This document shows, in pieces, positions 44,563 through 54,354 of a DNA stretch of 54,409 nt. The first letter of the stretch is position 1. Each line of letters starts with the position of its first letter. Origin of the DNA: Ignavibacteriaceae bacterium (lineage in GTDB: Bacteria; Bacteroidota; Ignavibacteria; Ignavibacteriales; Ignavibacteriaceae); assembly GCA_014860115.1 (NCBI GenBank), contig JACZKK010000069.1:1-54409 (forward strand), written 5' to 3'. Position numbers and translations under genes: made by a program. The notes beneath the pieces are model-generated. The model was not told where the DNA came from. It saw nothing but the letters and a program-made list of their open reading frames with translations, and searched no databases.

Positions 44563-44667
44563 TTATTTATATAGCGATTCGCAATTACGGTTGAAAAAGT
44601 TTCTTTCTTTATCTATGAAATTGTCGACTAGTTTAGAAACTGTTTTAAGAACATTTTCCAATGACAT
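44563..44667 (-). CDS. Possible 34-residue small protein
   Basis: A short ATG frame coding a charged, amphipathic peptide (MSLENVLKTVSKLVDNFIDK, then 14 residues with Arg, Asn and Phe). It lies about 100 bases after the barrel gene stop and just before a hairpin. A weak GGGGTG stands nine bases upstream of the ATG. I recognise no family; it could be chance in A+T-rich DNA. Confidence 0.25.
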   Translation of the reverse strand: MSLENVLKTVSKLVDNFIDKERNFFNRNCESLYK

Positions 44668-44762
44668 TAGAGTACACCCCGACTTACTTATTTCAGTTAA
44701 CCAGATACCAATTTTTTACAATTGTTACCAAATCTAACGAATTGATAAGCCGAACCGACCAA

Positions 44763-45446
44763 TCAAAAATAAACTGTAATTCCAAACTTGATATTATTGT
44801 CCGTTATAAAAAATGAAGTGATGTTAGCTGTAGCTTCTGTTACATCATCACTAAAATTATCTTCTGAAGATCTATAAGATAATTTGAGTCCATATTCTGC
44901 CGATAAACTCATCTGCTTATGGAACCACCATTCTGTTCCTATCAGCATATCTAACCCAATTGTATAACCGGTACGTGTGGCTTTTCTCAGAACTTCATTG
45001 CCTTCATCATTGATAATTCGTTCAGATGAGTTATCAAAAAAGTTAACAAAGGGACCGGTCCCTAAGAACAAAGCAATATCATCTGTGATAGTTAGGTAGC
45101 GGATGTATTGTGCATTAATAGTAAATCCTATGCTGCTTAAATCTTCTTTTGCCTCATCAGTGTCGATGGTATCTAATCGCGATATTTCAGACTCCAATTC
45201 AGAATCAGCAAATTCCAGCATCAATCCTAATCGTATAGCATCTCTATTACTGAAGTGGTATTTACCGGAAAAAATAGTTCCCTGGAAATCAGATAAAGTA
45301 AAATTATCTGTAATCTGAAATTGCAGTGCAAACTTCCCATCAAGCGAATCTAAGTATGAAGTACTTTGTGAGTAAGTTGAAGGAACAGAAAAGAGCAATA
45401 ATAATAGAAGTGAGATAAGAATTCTGAATTTTGAATTTATAAGCAT
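44763..45446 (-). CDS. Outer-membrane beta-barrel protein, unknown
   Basis: A 227-residue exported protein. A signal peptide (about 1-26) is followed by alternating beta strands with aromatic girdle residues, ending in GITVYF, an outer-membrane assembly signal. The size suggests an eight- to ten-strand barrel, OmpX- or OmpA-barrel-like. GGAGGA lies three bases before the ATG. It diverges from polA over a 110-base gap. Confidence 0.75.
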   Translation of the reverse strand: MLINSKFRILISLLLLLLFSVPSTYSQSTSYLDSLDGKFALQFQITDNFTLSDFQGTIFSGKYHFSNRDAIRLGLMLEFADSELESEISRLDTIDTDEAKEDLSSIGFTINAQYIRYLTITDDIALFLGTGPFVNFFDNSSERIINDEGNEVLRKATRTGYTIGLDMLIGTEWWFHKQMSLSAEYGLKLSYRSSEDNFSDDVTEATANITSFFITDNNIKFGITVYF

Positions 45447-45556
45447 AACTCCTCCATATTTATTGAGAATGGTAAACTAAAATTCAATAATTAAACATTT
45501 AAACTTACAGTTCTTATAGTTATTTTCAATCATTCAATTCTTATTAAAACTTTAAA

Positions 45557-48313
45557 ATGAAAAATAAATCATTTGTTATCGTTGATGCAATGGCAATGGC
45601 TTATAGAGCATACTTTGCATTCATCAGCAGACCCTTAACAACAAAAAGCGGCGAGCCAACTTCTGCAGTATTTGGATTCATGAATCAGCTTGTAAAGGTA
45701 CTTGAAGATCATAAGCCTGACTACATAGCTGTTGCATCTGACTCTAAAGAAAAGACTTTTAGACATAAAATGTATAAAGAATATAAAGCTACCCGTGAAG
45801 CAATGCCAGAGGATATGATCCCTCAAATTGGAAGAATAAAAGAAATAATTGAACTAATGAACATCCCTCTTTATATAAAGCCCGGATATGAAGCAGATGA
45901 TATAGTTGGAACGGCTGTCAGACTTGCTGAGAAGAAAGGTATGATTTCCTATGCAGTTACTCCTGATAAGGATTATATGCAGCTAGTAACTGATAAGACT
46001 TTAATTGTAAAACCCGGTCGTGGTTCAGATGAAGTTGTTTTTTATGATGTAAAAAAGGTTAAAGAAGAATACGGTTTCGAACCTGAGCAAATGATTGACT
46101 ATCTCGCCCTGATTGGAGATAGTTCAGATAACATTCCGGGAGTTAGAGGGATCGGACCAAAAACCGCATTGCCTTTGATTCAGGAATTTGGTTCAATTGA
46201 AAATTTATACAAGAACATTGATAAGATTGATAAAGCCGGTACCAAGAAAAAACTCGAGGAAAATAAAGAGAATGCAATCCTCTCAAAAGAACTGGCAACA
46301 ATTAACTGCAAGGTGCCGATGGAGTTTGATTTCAACGAAGCTAAATTTTCTAAACCTGATTTTGATAAGCTTGGTGATTTATTTATTGAGCTTGAGTTTA
46401 AAAATCTTTACACACGCCTAATGAAGGTTTACAATCACGATGATGAACAACAAAAAATCGCTAATGAAGAATTATTTTCTTCAAGGACTTTTGATAAATC
46501 TAAATCAAAGTATGAGCTTATATCGACAAATAAAGACGCGGAAAAACTTGTAGAAAAATTGAATGGGGTTTCTTTATTTGTTTTCGATACTGAGACTGAT
46601 TCACTGGATCCATTTAAACTGAGTATTCTCGGAGCTTCATTTTCAAGCAAAGCTGGTGAAGGATATTTTGTCGCAATTGATCCCGGCAGTAAAATATTTT
46701 CAGATGGAAAGAAGCGACTGCCTGTTGATGACTTCAAAATAATATTCAAGCCGCTGCTTGAGAACAAAAAAATTAAAAAGGTCTGTCAGAATGCTAAGTT
46801 TGATGTTTCGGTGATGAGAAGTATTGGAATTAAAGTAGAGAATTTTTATTTCGATACTATGGTTGCCAGTTATATAATTGATCCGGATCAAAAGCACGGA
46901 ATGGATGCCCTTTCTGAAAAATATTTAAGCTACCATACTATTCCCCTTTCTGATTTGATTGGTGATAAAAAAGATCCAACTAAAATGTATGACGTTGAAG
47001 TTGAGAAACTTTCAGACTACGCTGCTGAGGATGCAGACATTACTTTGCAGCTTTATGAAATTCTTAGTGCTGAAATAAAAAATGAAGATCTTGAAAAGGT
47101 TGCTTATGAAGTTGACTTCCCTCTCGTTCCTGTTCTTGAAGACATGGAGTATGAAGGGGTAAAGATTGACAAATCAGCACTCGATAGTTTTAGCAAAGAG
47201 TTGCAAATATTAATCAAAGATTACACGAAAAAGATTCATACAATCGCTGGAGAAGAATTCAATATCAGTTCACCAAAACAACTTCAGGTAATTCTTTTTG
47301 AAAAGCTCGGACTGGCTTCCGGAAGAAAAACAAAAACGGGTTTCTCAACAGACGCCCGTGCTCTTGAAAATCTTCGTGGCGAACATGAAATAATTGATAT
47401 TATTCTCGACTATAGACAAGCAACTAAATTAAAGTCAACTTATTCTGATGCATTACCTAACTTGATCAATCCTATAACAGGAAGAGTACACACAGATTTT
47501 AACCAAACAGTTGCCGCTACAGGTAGACTTTCTAGTCTGAATCCGAACTTGCAAAATATTCCAATCAGAACTGAGTTGGGAAAGGAAATCAGGAAAGCTT
47601 TTGTTCCGAGAGATAGAAATTTTGTTTTGCTCAGTGCAGATTACAGCCAGATTGAGCTTCGCTTGCTTGCAGCTATTTGCGAAGATCCGGCATTAGTTAA
47701 AGCATTTAAAAGCGGTGAAGATATTCATCGCAGCACAGCTGCACTTGTATTTATGGTCGATCCCAAAGATGTTACTCCGGATATGAGAAGAAAAGCTAAA
47801 GAGGTGAACTTCGGTATTCTTTATGGCATTGGTCCATTTGGATTGAAGACAAGATTAGGAATTCCACAGTCTCACGCAAAAGAAATAATCGACCTTTACT
47901 TTAAAACATTCAAGAATGTTAGAAACTATATGGAAGATTCTGTGAAGAAAGCACAGGAAAAAGGGTTCTCTGAAACATTGCTTGGCCGAAGACGTTTTCT
48001 TAGAAATATAAACAGTAATAACAGAGTTGTCCGGCAATTTGAAGAAAGGGTTGCAATCAACATGCCTATTCAGGGAACTGCGGCAGATATGATTAAGCTT
48101 GCGATGATAAAAATTCATAATGAACTTGAAAAAAGAAAAGCTAAAACTAAAATGGTATTGCAGGTTCACGATGAACTTCTCTTCGACGCTTACAAAGATG
48201 AAGTTGATGAACTTCGCCCAATGATAAAAGAAATTATGGAAACAGCTTTGCCGGTTGATGTTCCAATTGTTGTTGAAACTGGCGTTGGTGATAACTGGCT
48301 TGATGCGCATTAA
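45557..48313 (+). CDS. polA: DNA polymerase I with all three activities
   Basis: A 918-residue Pol I for Okazaki-fragment processing and repair. The 5'-3' exonuclease domain covers 1-290. The 3'-5' proofreading domain (about 320-510) keeps all active-site residues: Asp344, Glu346, Asp416, Tyr488 and Asp492, equivalent to E. coli 355, 357, 424, 497 and 501. The polymerase domain has motif A (DYSQIELR), motif B (RRKAKEVNFGILYG) and motif C (VHDELLFD). There is no evident ribosome site. It stands at the head of a plus-strand run; the GT9 gene follows by 19 bases. Confidence 0.97.
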   Translation: MKNKSFVIVDAMAMAYRAYFAFISRPLTTKSGEPTSAVFGFMNQLVKVLEDHKPDYIAVASDSKEKTFRHKMYKEYKATREAMPEDMIPQIGRIKEIIELMNIPLYIKPGYEADDIVGTAVRLAEKKGMISYAVTPDKDYMQLVTDKTLIVKPGRGSDEVVFYDVKKVKEEYGFEPEQMIDYLALIGDSSDNIPGVRGIGPKTALPLIQEFGSIENLYKNIDKIDKAGTKKKLEENKENAILSKELATINCKVPMEFDFNEAKFSKPDFDKLGDLFIELEFKNLYTRLMKVYNHDDEQQKIANEELFSSRTFDKSKSKYELISTNKDAEKLVEKLNGVSLFVFDTETDSLDPFKLSILGASFSSKAGEGYFVAIDPGSKIFSDGKKRLPVDDFKIIFKPLLENKKIKKVCQNAKFDVSVMRSIGIKVENFYFDTMVASYIIDPDQKHGMDALSEKYLSYHTIPLSDLIGDKKDPTKMYDVEVEKLSDYAAEDADITLQLYEILSAEIKNEDLEKVAYEVDFPLVPVLEDMEYEGVKIDKSALDSFSKELQILIKDYTKKIHTIAGEEFNISSPKQLQVILFEKLGLASGRKTKTGFSTDARALENLRGEHEIIDIILDYRQATKLKSTYSDALPNLINPITGRVHTDFNQTVAATGRLSSLNPNLQNIPIRTELGKEIRKAFVPRDRNFVLLSADYSQIELRLLAAICEDPALVKAFKSGEDIHRSTAALVFMVDPKDVTPDMRRKAKEVNFGILYGIGPFGLKTRLGIPQSHAKEIIDLYFKTFKNVRNYMEDSVKKAQEKGFSETLLGRRRFLRNINSNNRVVRQFEERVAINMPIQGTAADMIKLAMIKIHNELEKRKAKTKMVLQVHDELLFDAYKDEVDELRPMIKEIMETALPVDVPIVVETGVGDNWLDAH

Positions 48314-48332
48314 CTAGACTAAGATTAAGAGT

Positions 48333-49358
48333 ATGAGCAAGATTAAGATAGAAGAGATAAATAAAATTCTTTGTATCAAACCGCGTGGAATTGGTGATAT
48401 TCTTCTTTCTACGATCGTGCTGGAAAATTTAAAAGCAGCATTCCCCCATTCTGAGATTCATTACCTAACTGAAGAATTTGCAAAGCGCGCTGTTGAAAAT
48501 AATCCATTCGTCTCGAAGATATTAACATTCAATAAAAAGGATTTTGTACTTTCTATTATAAGAAAAGTTAGAAAGGAAAAGTACAATATAGTTTTTGATT
48601 TCTGGTCAAATCCAAAAACTGCTCAGATTACTTTCTTTTCCGGTGCTCAGTACAAAGTTGGTTATGAAAAACGCGGAAGAAAGTATGCATACAACTACCT
48701 TGGTAAAAATGGAACGATGGGTGAACATTCAGCCGAAGATAATCTTGTTCTCTTAAAAGCTATTGACGTTCCAATCATTTCTAAAAGAATCATCTATCAA
48801 ACGAAAAAAGAAGAAAAAACATTCGCTGAAATATTTTTCAGTCAATTAAATAATAAAGATCAATTAATAATTGGTGTTATACCCTCAGGCGGCTGGGAAT
48901 CGAAAAGATGTGATCCGGTAAAGTGGATAGAAATTTGTAATGAGATTCAGCAAAAATATAAAGCTCAATTTTTTATTCTATGGGGACCAGGAGATGAAAA
49001 AGATGCGAAGATTATTTTAGAAGAATTGAAACCGATTCCTCTAATGGCAACTAATTCAAGTTTCGGAGAATTATCAGGATTAATAGAAAGATGTGATTTT
49101 ATAATTGCAAATGATTCCGGCCCGATGCACGTATCTGCAGCACTTGGAAAACCTACACTTGGAATATTTGGTCCCACTGATCCATTGGCTCATCGGCCAT
49201 ATTCAAACAATTCTTCTTATGTTATACATTCGGAACTTCATTGTATTAAATGCACAAAGCTTGTGTGCCCTTACGGCCATGAATGCATGATTGAATTACC
49301 AATTGAAATGGTTATGAAAGAAATTGAACAATTGCTGAAGTTTACCGCGAAGTCTTAG
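48333..49358 (+). CDS. Glycosyltransferase family 9 (heptosyltransferase-like)
   Basis: A 341-residue GT-B enzyme. The N-terminal signature KILCIKPRGIGDILLSTIVL and the NDSGPMHVSAALGKPTLGIFGPTDP segment (parts shown) are typical of GT9, which transfers heptose or similar sugars to lipopolysaccharide core. Near the C-terminus the cysteine cluster HCIKCTKLVCPYGHECM is the usual GT9 ending. Its 3' end overlaps the convergent GT4 gene by 17 bases. It probably acts on the cytoplasmic face of the inner membrane in surface-glycan synthesis. Confidence 0.9.
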   Translation: MSKIKIEEINKILCIKPRGIGDILLSTIVLENLKAAFPHSEIHYLTEEFAKRAVENNPFVSKILTFNKKDFVLSIIRKVRKEKYNIVFDFWSNPKTAQITFFSGAQYKVGYEKRGRKYAYNYLGKNGTMGEHSAEDNLVLLKAIDVPIISKRIIYQTKKEEKTFAEIFFSQLNNKDQLIIGVIPSGGWESKRCDPVKWIEICNEIQQKYKAQFFILWGPGDEKDAKIILEELKPIPLMATNSSFGELSGLIERCDFIIANDSGPMHVSAALGKPTLGIFGPTDPLAHRPYSNNSSYVIHSELHCIKCTKLVCPYGHECMIELPIEMVMKEIEQLLKFTAKS

Positions 49359-50457
49359 CTTTGTGTGAATTTGAATAAGCCATATCGAAGAATGTATTTA
49401 GTTTTTCAGCGTATCTGTCGAGAGTAAAATCCTTAAAAAAATATTCCTGAGCAGATCTTCCAAATTCATTTGAAAGTTTGCTATCGCCTGCTAATTGTAA
49501 AATACCTTGAGTAAGCGCGTCAGGTTTTGAAAGATTAAATAATAAGCCGTTTTTCTTGTGTTCAATAAATTCATCATTTCCCGGAATATCGGTTGCAATA
49601 ATTGGTAAGCCGGATGCAGCAGCTTCGAGTAATGCTAATGAAAATCCTTCTGAACGTGACGGAAGTATAAAGATATCCATTGCTTTGTAGTATTCATAAA
49701 TGTTATCAATGAAGCCCGGCATTATGATTTTATCATTAGCGATTCCAAATGTGGATGCATATTCAAAAACTTCATTTTGATTTTCTTTTGGAACTCCTAT
49801 GATAAGCAATACAAATCTCTCTTCTAGTTTTGAAAATGCTTCAAAGAGAATATCGAATCCTTTTCTTTCTTTATGAAACCAGCTTGATATTCCCAAAACA
49901 AATTTCTCATTTAATCCAAATTGATTGCGAATTTTGTCACCGGATATTTTTAAAATATCCAAAGGTATCTCGGTGGTATTATGAATTACATGGACCTTAC
50001 TTTTCTTAATTCCCTCCTTGATTAAACTCTCCGCCACTCCTTGACTGCAAGCAATCATAAAATCAAAATACCTGTTATAAAGCAACGAGCCGATTATTGG
50101 TGTACTAAGCGAAATATTTTGTCTGTAGGCAACACCTATAATTTCTTTTCTGAGTTTTGTTTTAAGTTTCATCACAACTTTCCTGTCCTGTGAGTGATAG
50201 GCTAAGACAAAATTTGGTTTATCTTCTTCAAAATTATTCATAACATCCTTTATCAGCAGAGATAGCTTTTGTCTGCTATCAAGTTCAGCAATCGGGATTC
50301 CTTTTTCCAGAGCTCTTTTTTTGGTTAAAGAATCTTTGGAAACAAAAAGTTTTACCTGGTGACCTTTTTCTATCAAAGCTTTTGAGCTTAATACAGCCAT
50401 CTTTGCACTTCCGGCAAAACCATCACCAAAGCTGAACTGATAAATTTTATAATTCAT
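49342..50457 (-). CDS. Glycosyltransferase family 4
   Basis: A 371-residue GT-B enzyme of the group 1 glycosyltransferase type. The N-terminal region has FSFGDGFAGSAKMAVLSSKAL, and the C-terminal nucleotide-sugar domain has LPSRSEGFSLALLEAAASGLP, the ExFxxxxxE motif, followed by ATDIPGNDEFI. The donor and acceptor are unknown. It lies between two GT9 genes facing the other way, in a surface-polysaccharide neighbourhood. The 106 bases before its start form a divergent promoter region with the second GT9 gene. Confidence 0.9.
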   Translation of the reverse strand: MNYKIYQFSFGDGFAGSAKMAVLSSKALIEKGHQVKLFVSKDSLTKKRALEKGIPIAELDSRQKLSLLIKDVMNNFEEDKPNFVLAYHSQDRKVVMKLKTKLRKEIIGVAYRQNISLSTPIIGSLLYNRYFDFMIACSQGVAESLIKEGIKKSKVHVIHNTTEIPLDILKISGDKIRNQFGLNEKFVLGISSWFHKERKGFDILFEAFSKLEERFVLLIIGVPKENQNEVFEYASTFGIANDKIIMPGFIDNIYEYYKAMDIFILPSRSEGFSLALLEAAASGLPIIATDIPGNDEFIEHKKNGLLFNLSKPDALTQGILQLAGDSKLSNEFGRSAQEYFFKDFTLDRYAEKLNTFFDMAYSNSHKAKTSR

Positions 50458-50563
50458 TTAATATTTAGTTTCTGATATTGAGAATAATTATGTTTAATTT
50501 TGTACTATATTAAGTGAATATAGCTAGTTCAAAATTACAAATAATTGAATGATGGATTAATAT

Positions 50564-51679
50564 ATGCCGCAAGAAATTCCATCTTGCAAAAGATTCTCCG
50601 GATACAAACCATGTTTCCCAGACCATAATTGCTGGAAAGACGGATGTAAAGACAACATTCCAATCGGAGTAAAAATTCTTATAATCAATCTTGATGCAAT
50701 GGGTGATGTGCTTATGACAACAGCTCAGTTGCCAGCGTTGAAAAGAAAATTTCCTGAGTCAACCATCTATTGGATCACATTGAAAAATGCTGCCCCTCTC
50801 CTATTTAACAATCCTCTGGTTGATCATATTTACACATTTGATACTGCCTCTATTTTCATCCTTCAGCAGATGATATTTGATTATGTTTTAAATGTGGATA
50901 AGTCACAACAATCCAGTGCTTTACTTAATATTTTGGACGGCAAAAATAAATTAGGATTCGGATTAGATACGGATGGAAAGATCATTCCAATTAACAAGGG
51001 AGCAAGCTATAATTATCAGCTTGGAATGGATGATCATTTTAAATTTAAAGTCAATCAGAGAACTGGACAAGACTATCTTGCGGAAACATTTGAACTGAAT
51101 TACGGAAGAGATGAATATGTCTTTGAATTGACCGAGGAAGAAGAGCAGTTTATCGAAAAGTATAAAAAGAAGGTTGGAATCAAAAAGAGAGATAAAGTTA
51201 TTGGATTTAATACAGGCTGCTCCGAACTTTATCCAAATAAAAAGATGACAATTGACCAGCACATTTATCTAATTAAAGAATTGCTTAAAAGAAAATATAA
51301 AATAATTCTGCTTGGGGGACCAGAAGATACTAAGCGAAACAAAGAAATATATTCTCGCTTCAAAGGAAAGATAATCAACAGTCCAACTATGGAAGGTTTA
51401 AGACGAGGTATTTACTATGAAAGCATTCCAAATATTATAGTTACGGGAGATTCTCTCGGAATGCATATAGCAATAGCATTGAAAAAATATACTATAGTTT
51501 GGTTTGGCGTAAGCTGCTGGTCAGAAATTGATCTTTATGACCGGGGTGTTAAATTATTTCATGAAGATTTATTCTGTTCACCATGCTGGAAAAGGCAATG
51601 TCCTTATGACCTCGAGTGTATAAAGCTGATCGATCTTGATAGAATTATCTCTGAAGTCGATAATTATTATAATAAATAA
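50564..51679 (+). CDS. GT9-type glycosyltransferase with an N-terminal Cys cluster
   Basis: A 371-residue enzyme. The GT9 core starts at about residue 37 (ILIINLDAMGDVLMTTAQLPALK in part), and the nucleotide-binding region has GDSLGMHIAIALKKYTIVWFG. It ends with CSPCWKRQCPYDLEC. Unlike the first GT9 it carries a 36-residue extension with four cysteines (Cys8, Cys17, Cys23, Cys28) in a GYKPC-containing pattern, perhaps a metal-binding knob. The length suggests a modified or specialised member. It lies in the rightward run before the methyltransferase gene. Confidence 0.85.
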   Translation: MPQEIPSCKRFSGYKPCFPDHNCWKDGCKDNIPIGVKILIINLDAMGDVLMTTAQLPALKRKFPESTIYWITLKNAAPLLFNNPLVDHIYTFDTASIFILQQMIFDYVLNVDKSQQSSALLNILDGKNKLGFGLDTDGKIIPINKGASYNYQLGMDDHFKFKVNQRTGQDYLAETFELNYGRDEYVFELTEEEEQFIEKYKKKVGIKKRDKVIGFNTGCSELYPNKKMTIDQHIYLIKELLKRKYKIILLGGPEDTKRNKEIYSRFKGKIINSPTMEGLRRGIYYESIPNIIVTGDSLGMHIAIALKKYTIVWFGVSCWSEIDLYDRGVKLFHEDLFCSPCWKRQCPYDLECIKLIDLDRIISEVDNYYNK

Positions 51680-51688
51680 TTTCTTGAA

Positions 51689-52585
51689 ATGGGCCCAAAT
51701 CTCCTCCAGAATAATCCGTTTGAAATTGCCAGAATCAATTCTAAACCATTGATGCTAGATGGTTCGATTGGAAGCTATCTTCAGCAAAAAGGATTTGAAA
51801 TAGATGATAATCTATGGACTACCAACATTAACCGCACAAATCCCGATGAAGTTTTTCAAATTCATCAGGAATATATTGATGCGGGAGCAGATATAATTAC
51901 CTCAAACACTTTCAGAACAAATCCTATCTCATTATCAAAAGCTGGTATTGGCAATGCTGCTAAATATGTTAAAGAAGCTGTTGAACTTGCAAAGCAGGCT
52001 GCAATAGGAACAAATGTTCTTATTGCTGGATCCAATCCACCTGCTGAAGATTGTTATCAAACAGAAAGAACTCTAAGCAAAAATGAACTTGAGAAAAATC
52101 ACAGGTATCATATTGATTTACTTGTAGATAACGGAGTTAATTTCATTTTAAATGAAACTCAAAGTCATTTCGATGAACTTAGGATTATTTGCGAACATTG
52201 CGATAAAAATAGCATTTCATGTGCTATTAGTCTTTATGTTTTGGATACACTCAAAATCCTATCCGGAGAGAGATTGGAATCGGTATTATCATTCCTAAAT
52301 AATCATGATGTTTTGACTGTTGGTATAAATTGTATCTCACCAAAATTATTTTTGAAAATCATCGGGAGCATTGAATTGTCAAAGCAATGGGGTTTCTATT
52401 TGAATTGTGGAAGTGGACAATCAACAGATAAAATCATTATTTGCGGAATACAACCCGATGAGTATCTTGGAATAGTTAAAAAATCCATGTCATATAAACC
52501 TTCATTTATTGGAGCCTGTTGTGGATCAAATCCTTCACACACCCAGAATTTAAGAGATTACCTGGATGGACAAAATTACAGTTAA
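51689..52585 (+). CDS. Homocysteine S-methyltransferase-family protein
   Basis: A 298-residue TIM-barrel enzyme of the zinc-dependent thiol methyltransferase family (MmuM and the N-terminal unit of MetH). The substrate region has MLDGSIGSYL and TSNTFRTNP. Zinc ligands are Cys215 in GINC and the pair Cys277-Cys278 in GACCG. The family methylates homocysteine with S-methylmethionine, betaine or a folate/corrinoid donor; the methyl donor cannot be read here. It overlaps ispE by 20 bases. Confidence 0.87.
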   Translation: MGPNLLQNNPFEIARINSKPLMLDGSIGSYLQQKGFEIDDNLWTTNINRTNPDEVFQIHQEYIDAGADIITSNTFRTNPISLSKAGIGNAAKYVKEAVELAKQAAIGTNVLIAGSNPPAEDCYQTERTLSKNELEKNHRYHIDLLVDNGVNFILNETQSHFDELRIICEHCDKNSISCAISLYVLDTLKILSGERLESVLSFLNNHDVLTVGINCISPKLFLKIIGSIELSKQWGFYLNCGSGQSTDKIIICGIQPDEYLGIVKKSMSYKPSFIGACCGSNPSHTQNLRDYLDGQNYS

Positions 52586-53420
52586 CTCCCCTGCTAAAAT
52601 TAATCTTGGATTAAATGTTATCAAGAAAAGAGATGACGGCTATCATGATCTTGAGACAATATTTATCCCACTTTTACTATCGGATAAAATCACTTTCTCT
52701 AAATCTAATGAATTCACGTTCCAAACTGATTCTGATTTATTAAATAAATTAAATGATAATTTAATTATTAAAGCCATAAGATTGCTTGAAGATTTTACAG
52801 GTGGAAAATTTTTATTGGATATTTTCGTTGAAAAAATTATCCCAATTGGCGGTGGACTTGGAGGTGGAAGTTCAAATGCTTCAACAACTCTAAAAACAAT
52901 TAATAAAATGTTTGAACTTGCACTTAGCTATCAAGTGTTATCCAGACTAGCTTTAGAACTCGGTTCTGATGTTCCTTACTTTTTAAATCCTGTTCCTTCT
53001 TATGCAGAATCAAGGGGCGAAATTCTTAATTCACTTAATATAGAAATACCTTATCCTATTCTTATAGTAAATCCAGGAATTAAGATTGATACTGCATGGG
53101 CTTTTAAAATGATTAAACCGGCAACTCCTGTTAAGAATCTACGACAAATTTATCAGGAAAGTTTGAATGATTTTGATAAACTTAAATCTTACGTGAAGAA
53201 TGATTTTGAGGAAGTGGTATTCAACGAGTTTCCGCTACTAAAGCAAATTAAAGAAGAACTTTACAAGCAGGGTGCGGAATTTGCTTTAATGAGTGGTACG
53301 GGTTCAACTGTCTATGGAATATTCTTTAATTTACAAAAAGCATACTTCGCAGAAGAATATTTCAAGCAAAATTATTTTACTTATTTAAATAATCCTTTTA
53401 CAAAAGGATCAATTACCTGA
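52566..53420 (+). CDS. ispE: 4-diphosphocytidyl-2-C-methyl-D-erythritol kinase
   Basis: GHMP-family kinase of the non-mevalonate isoprenoid pathway, 284 residues. The N-terminal NSPAKINLGLNV has the catalytic Lys11, GGGLGGGSSNA at 95-105 is the phosphate-binding loop, and GSDVPYF (with Asp135) completes the catalytic pair. A third GHMP motif (ALMSGTGSTVYGIF) is near the end. It starts inside the preceding gene (20-base overlap) and its stop overlaps the convergent LD-carboxypeptidase gene by eight bases. Confidence 0.95.
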   Translation: MDKITVNSPAKINLGLNVIKKRDDGYHDLETIFIPLLLSDKITFSKSNEFTFQTDSDLLNKLNDNLIIKAIRLLEDFTGGKFLLDIFVEKIIPIGGGLGGGSSNASTTLKTINKMFELALSYQVLSRLALELGSDVPYFLNPVPSYAESRGEILNSLNIEIPYPILIVNPGIKIDTAWAFKMIKPATPVKNLRQIYQESLNDFDKLKSYVKNDFEEVVFNEFPLLKQIKEELYKQGAEFALMSGTGSTVYGIFFNLQKAYFAEEYFKQNYFTYLNNPFTKGSIT

Positions 53421-54354
53421 CTCCACTTTCCATTAACTCAACAAAACCCTTCGTAACATTTAACTTTATTTTTGATCCGATTGAGATTGTAATCAGGTCC
53501 TTGATATGACCATGAGGGAATGAATGAATCACTGGAATATTTAGATCACTGAAATAATCTTCCCACACCTCTTGCAGTGTTAATGTGTTTTTATTTTTAT
53601 CAAGTTCGATACACTTTATGAAATTACCAAGAATAATTCCTTTCACTTTCTTAAATACATTATTCAGTTTTAATTGGTTCAACATTCTATCAATCTTATA
53701 CGGAGGCTCATTTATTTCTTCAAGAAATAAAATATTGTCCTTCAAGTCTGGTAAATATTTTGTTCCTAATAAGGAGACGAATACCGCCAGGTTTCCTCCG
53801 ATTATCCTGCCAGAGACAATTCCAGAATTCAAACTTGATAATTTTTCAGTATCAGGAAGTTTGAATTTTCCTGGTTTCTTCGCGGATGTCATCATTCTCC
53901 AAAAATTTTCTTCAGTAAAGGTGCTTACTTCTCTAGAAAAATTTGGCATAACCATTGGCCCTGCAAAAGTTATTAGATTCGCCTTTTTTAAAAACGCCAT
54001 CTGAAGCGCTGTTATTTCGCTGAAGCCAACAAATATCTTCGGATTGCTTTGAATTATTTTATAATTGATTTTGTCGAGCAATCTGAATGCACCATATCCC
54101 CCTCTTAAACAAAATATAGCTTTTACATTTTTATCACCAAACATCTTGTGAATGTCATCAACTCTTTCTGCATCTGTTCCCGCTAAATAACCTCTGATTT
54201 TCCCAACATTATTTCCAAGAATAGTATGATAGCCAAATCCTTCAATATATCTAACACCACTTTCAATTAAAGATAAGTCATCTGGTGAGGAAGCGGGAGA
54301 AATGATACCGATGAGATCTCCCTTCAATAGTTTTTTGGGTTTTAAATAATTCAT
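53413..54354 (-). CDS. LD-carboxypeptidase, S66 family
   Basis: A 313-residue cytoplasmic peptidase that removes the terminal D-Ala from tetrapeptides during murein recycling. The nucleophile is Ser112 in VGFSEITAL; the acidic member lies in FLEEINEPPYKIDRM (about 212-216) and His281 is in SFPHGH. The start IGIISPASSP and LRGGYGAFRLL are family typical. It contains no signal peptide. It is the last gene in the window; the remaining 55 bases show no feature. Confidence 0.9.
   Translation of the reverse strand: MNYLKPKKLLKGDLIGIISPASSPDDLSLIESGVRYIEGFGYHTILGNNVGKIRGYLAGTDAERVDDIHKMFGDKNVKAIFCLRGGYGAFRLLDKINYKIIQSNPKIFVGFSEITALQMAFLKKANLITFAGPMVMPNFSREVSTFTEENFWRMMTSAKKPGKFKLPDTEKLSSLNSGIVSGRIIGGNLAVFVSLLGTKYLPDLKDNILFLEEINEPPYKIDRMLNQLKLNNVFKKVKGIILGNFIKCIELDKNKNTLTLQEVWEDYFSDLNIPVIHSFPHGHIKDLITISIGSKIKLNVTKGFVELMESGVR

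Larger units (their letters stand above)
44374..44762. other. 389-base gap between aqpZ and the barrel gene
   Basis: The aqpZ promoter should lie in its left part; I cannot fix a -35/-10 pair. On the minus strand it holds one short ATG frame (44563-44667, listed separately) and a hairpin at about 44510-44546. The hairpin joins ACTTGCAG and CTGCAAGT, with AGAACT/AGTTCT outside, and is followed on the minus strand by TTTTATTATT. The remainder shows no recognisable feature. Confidence 0.35.
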
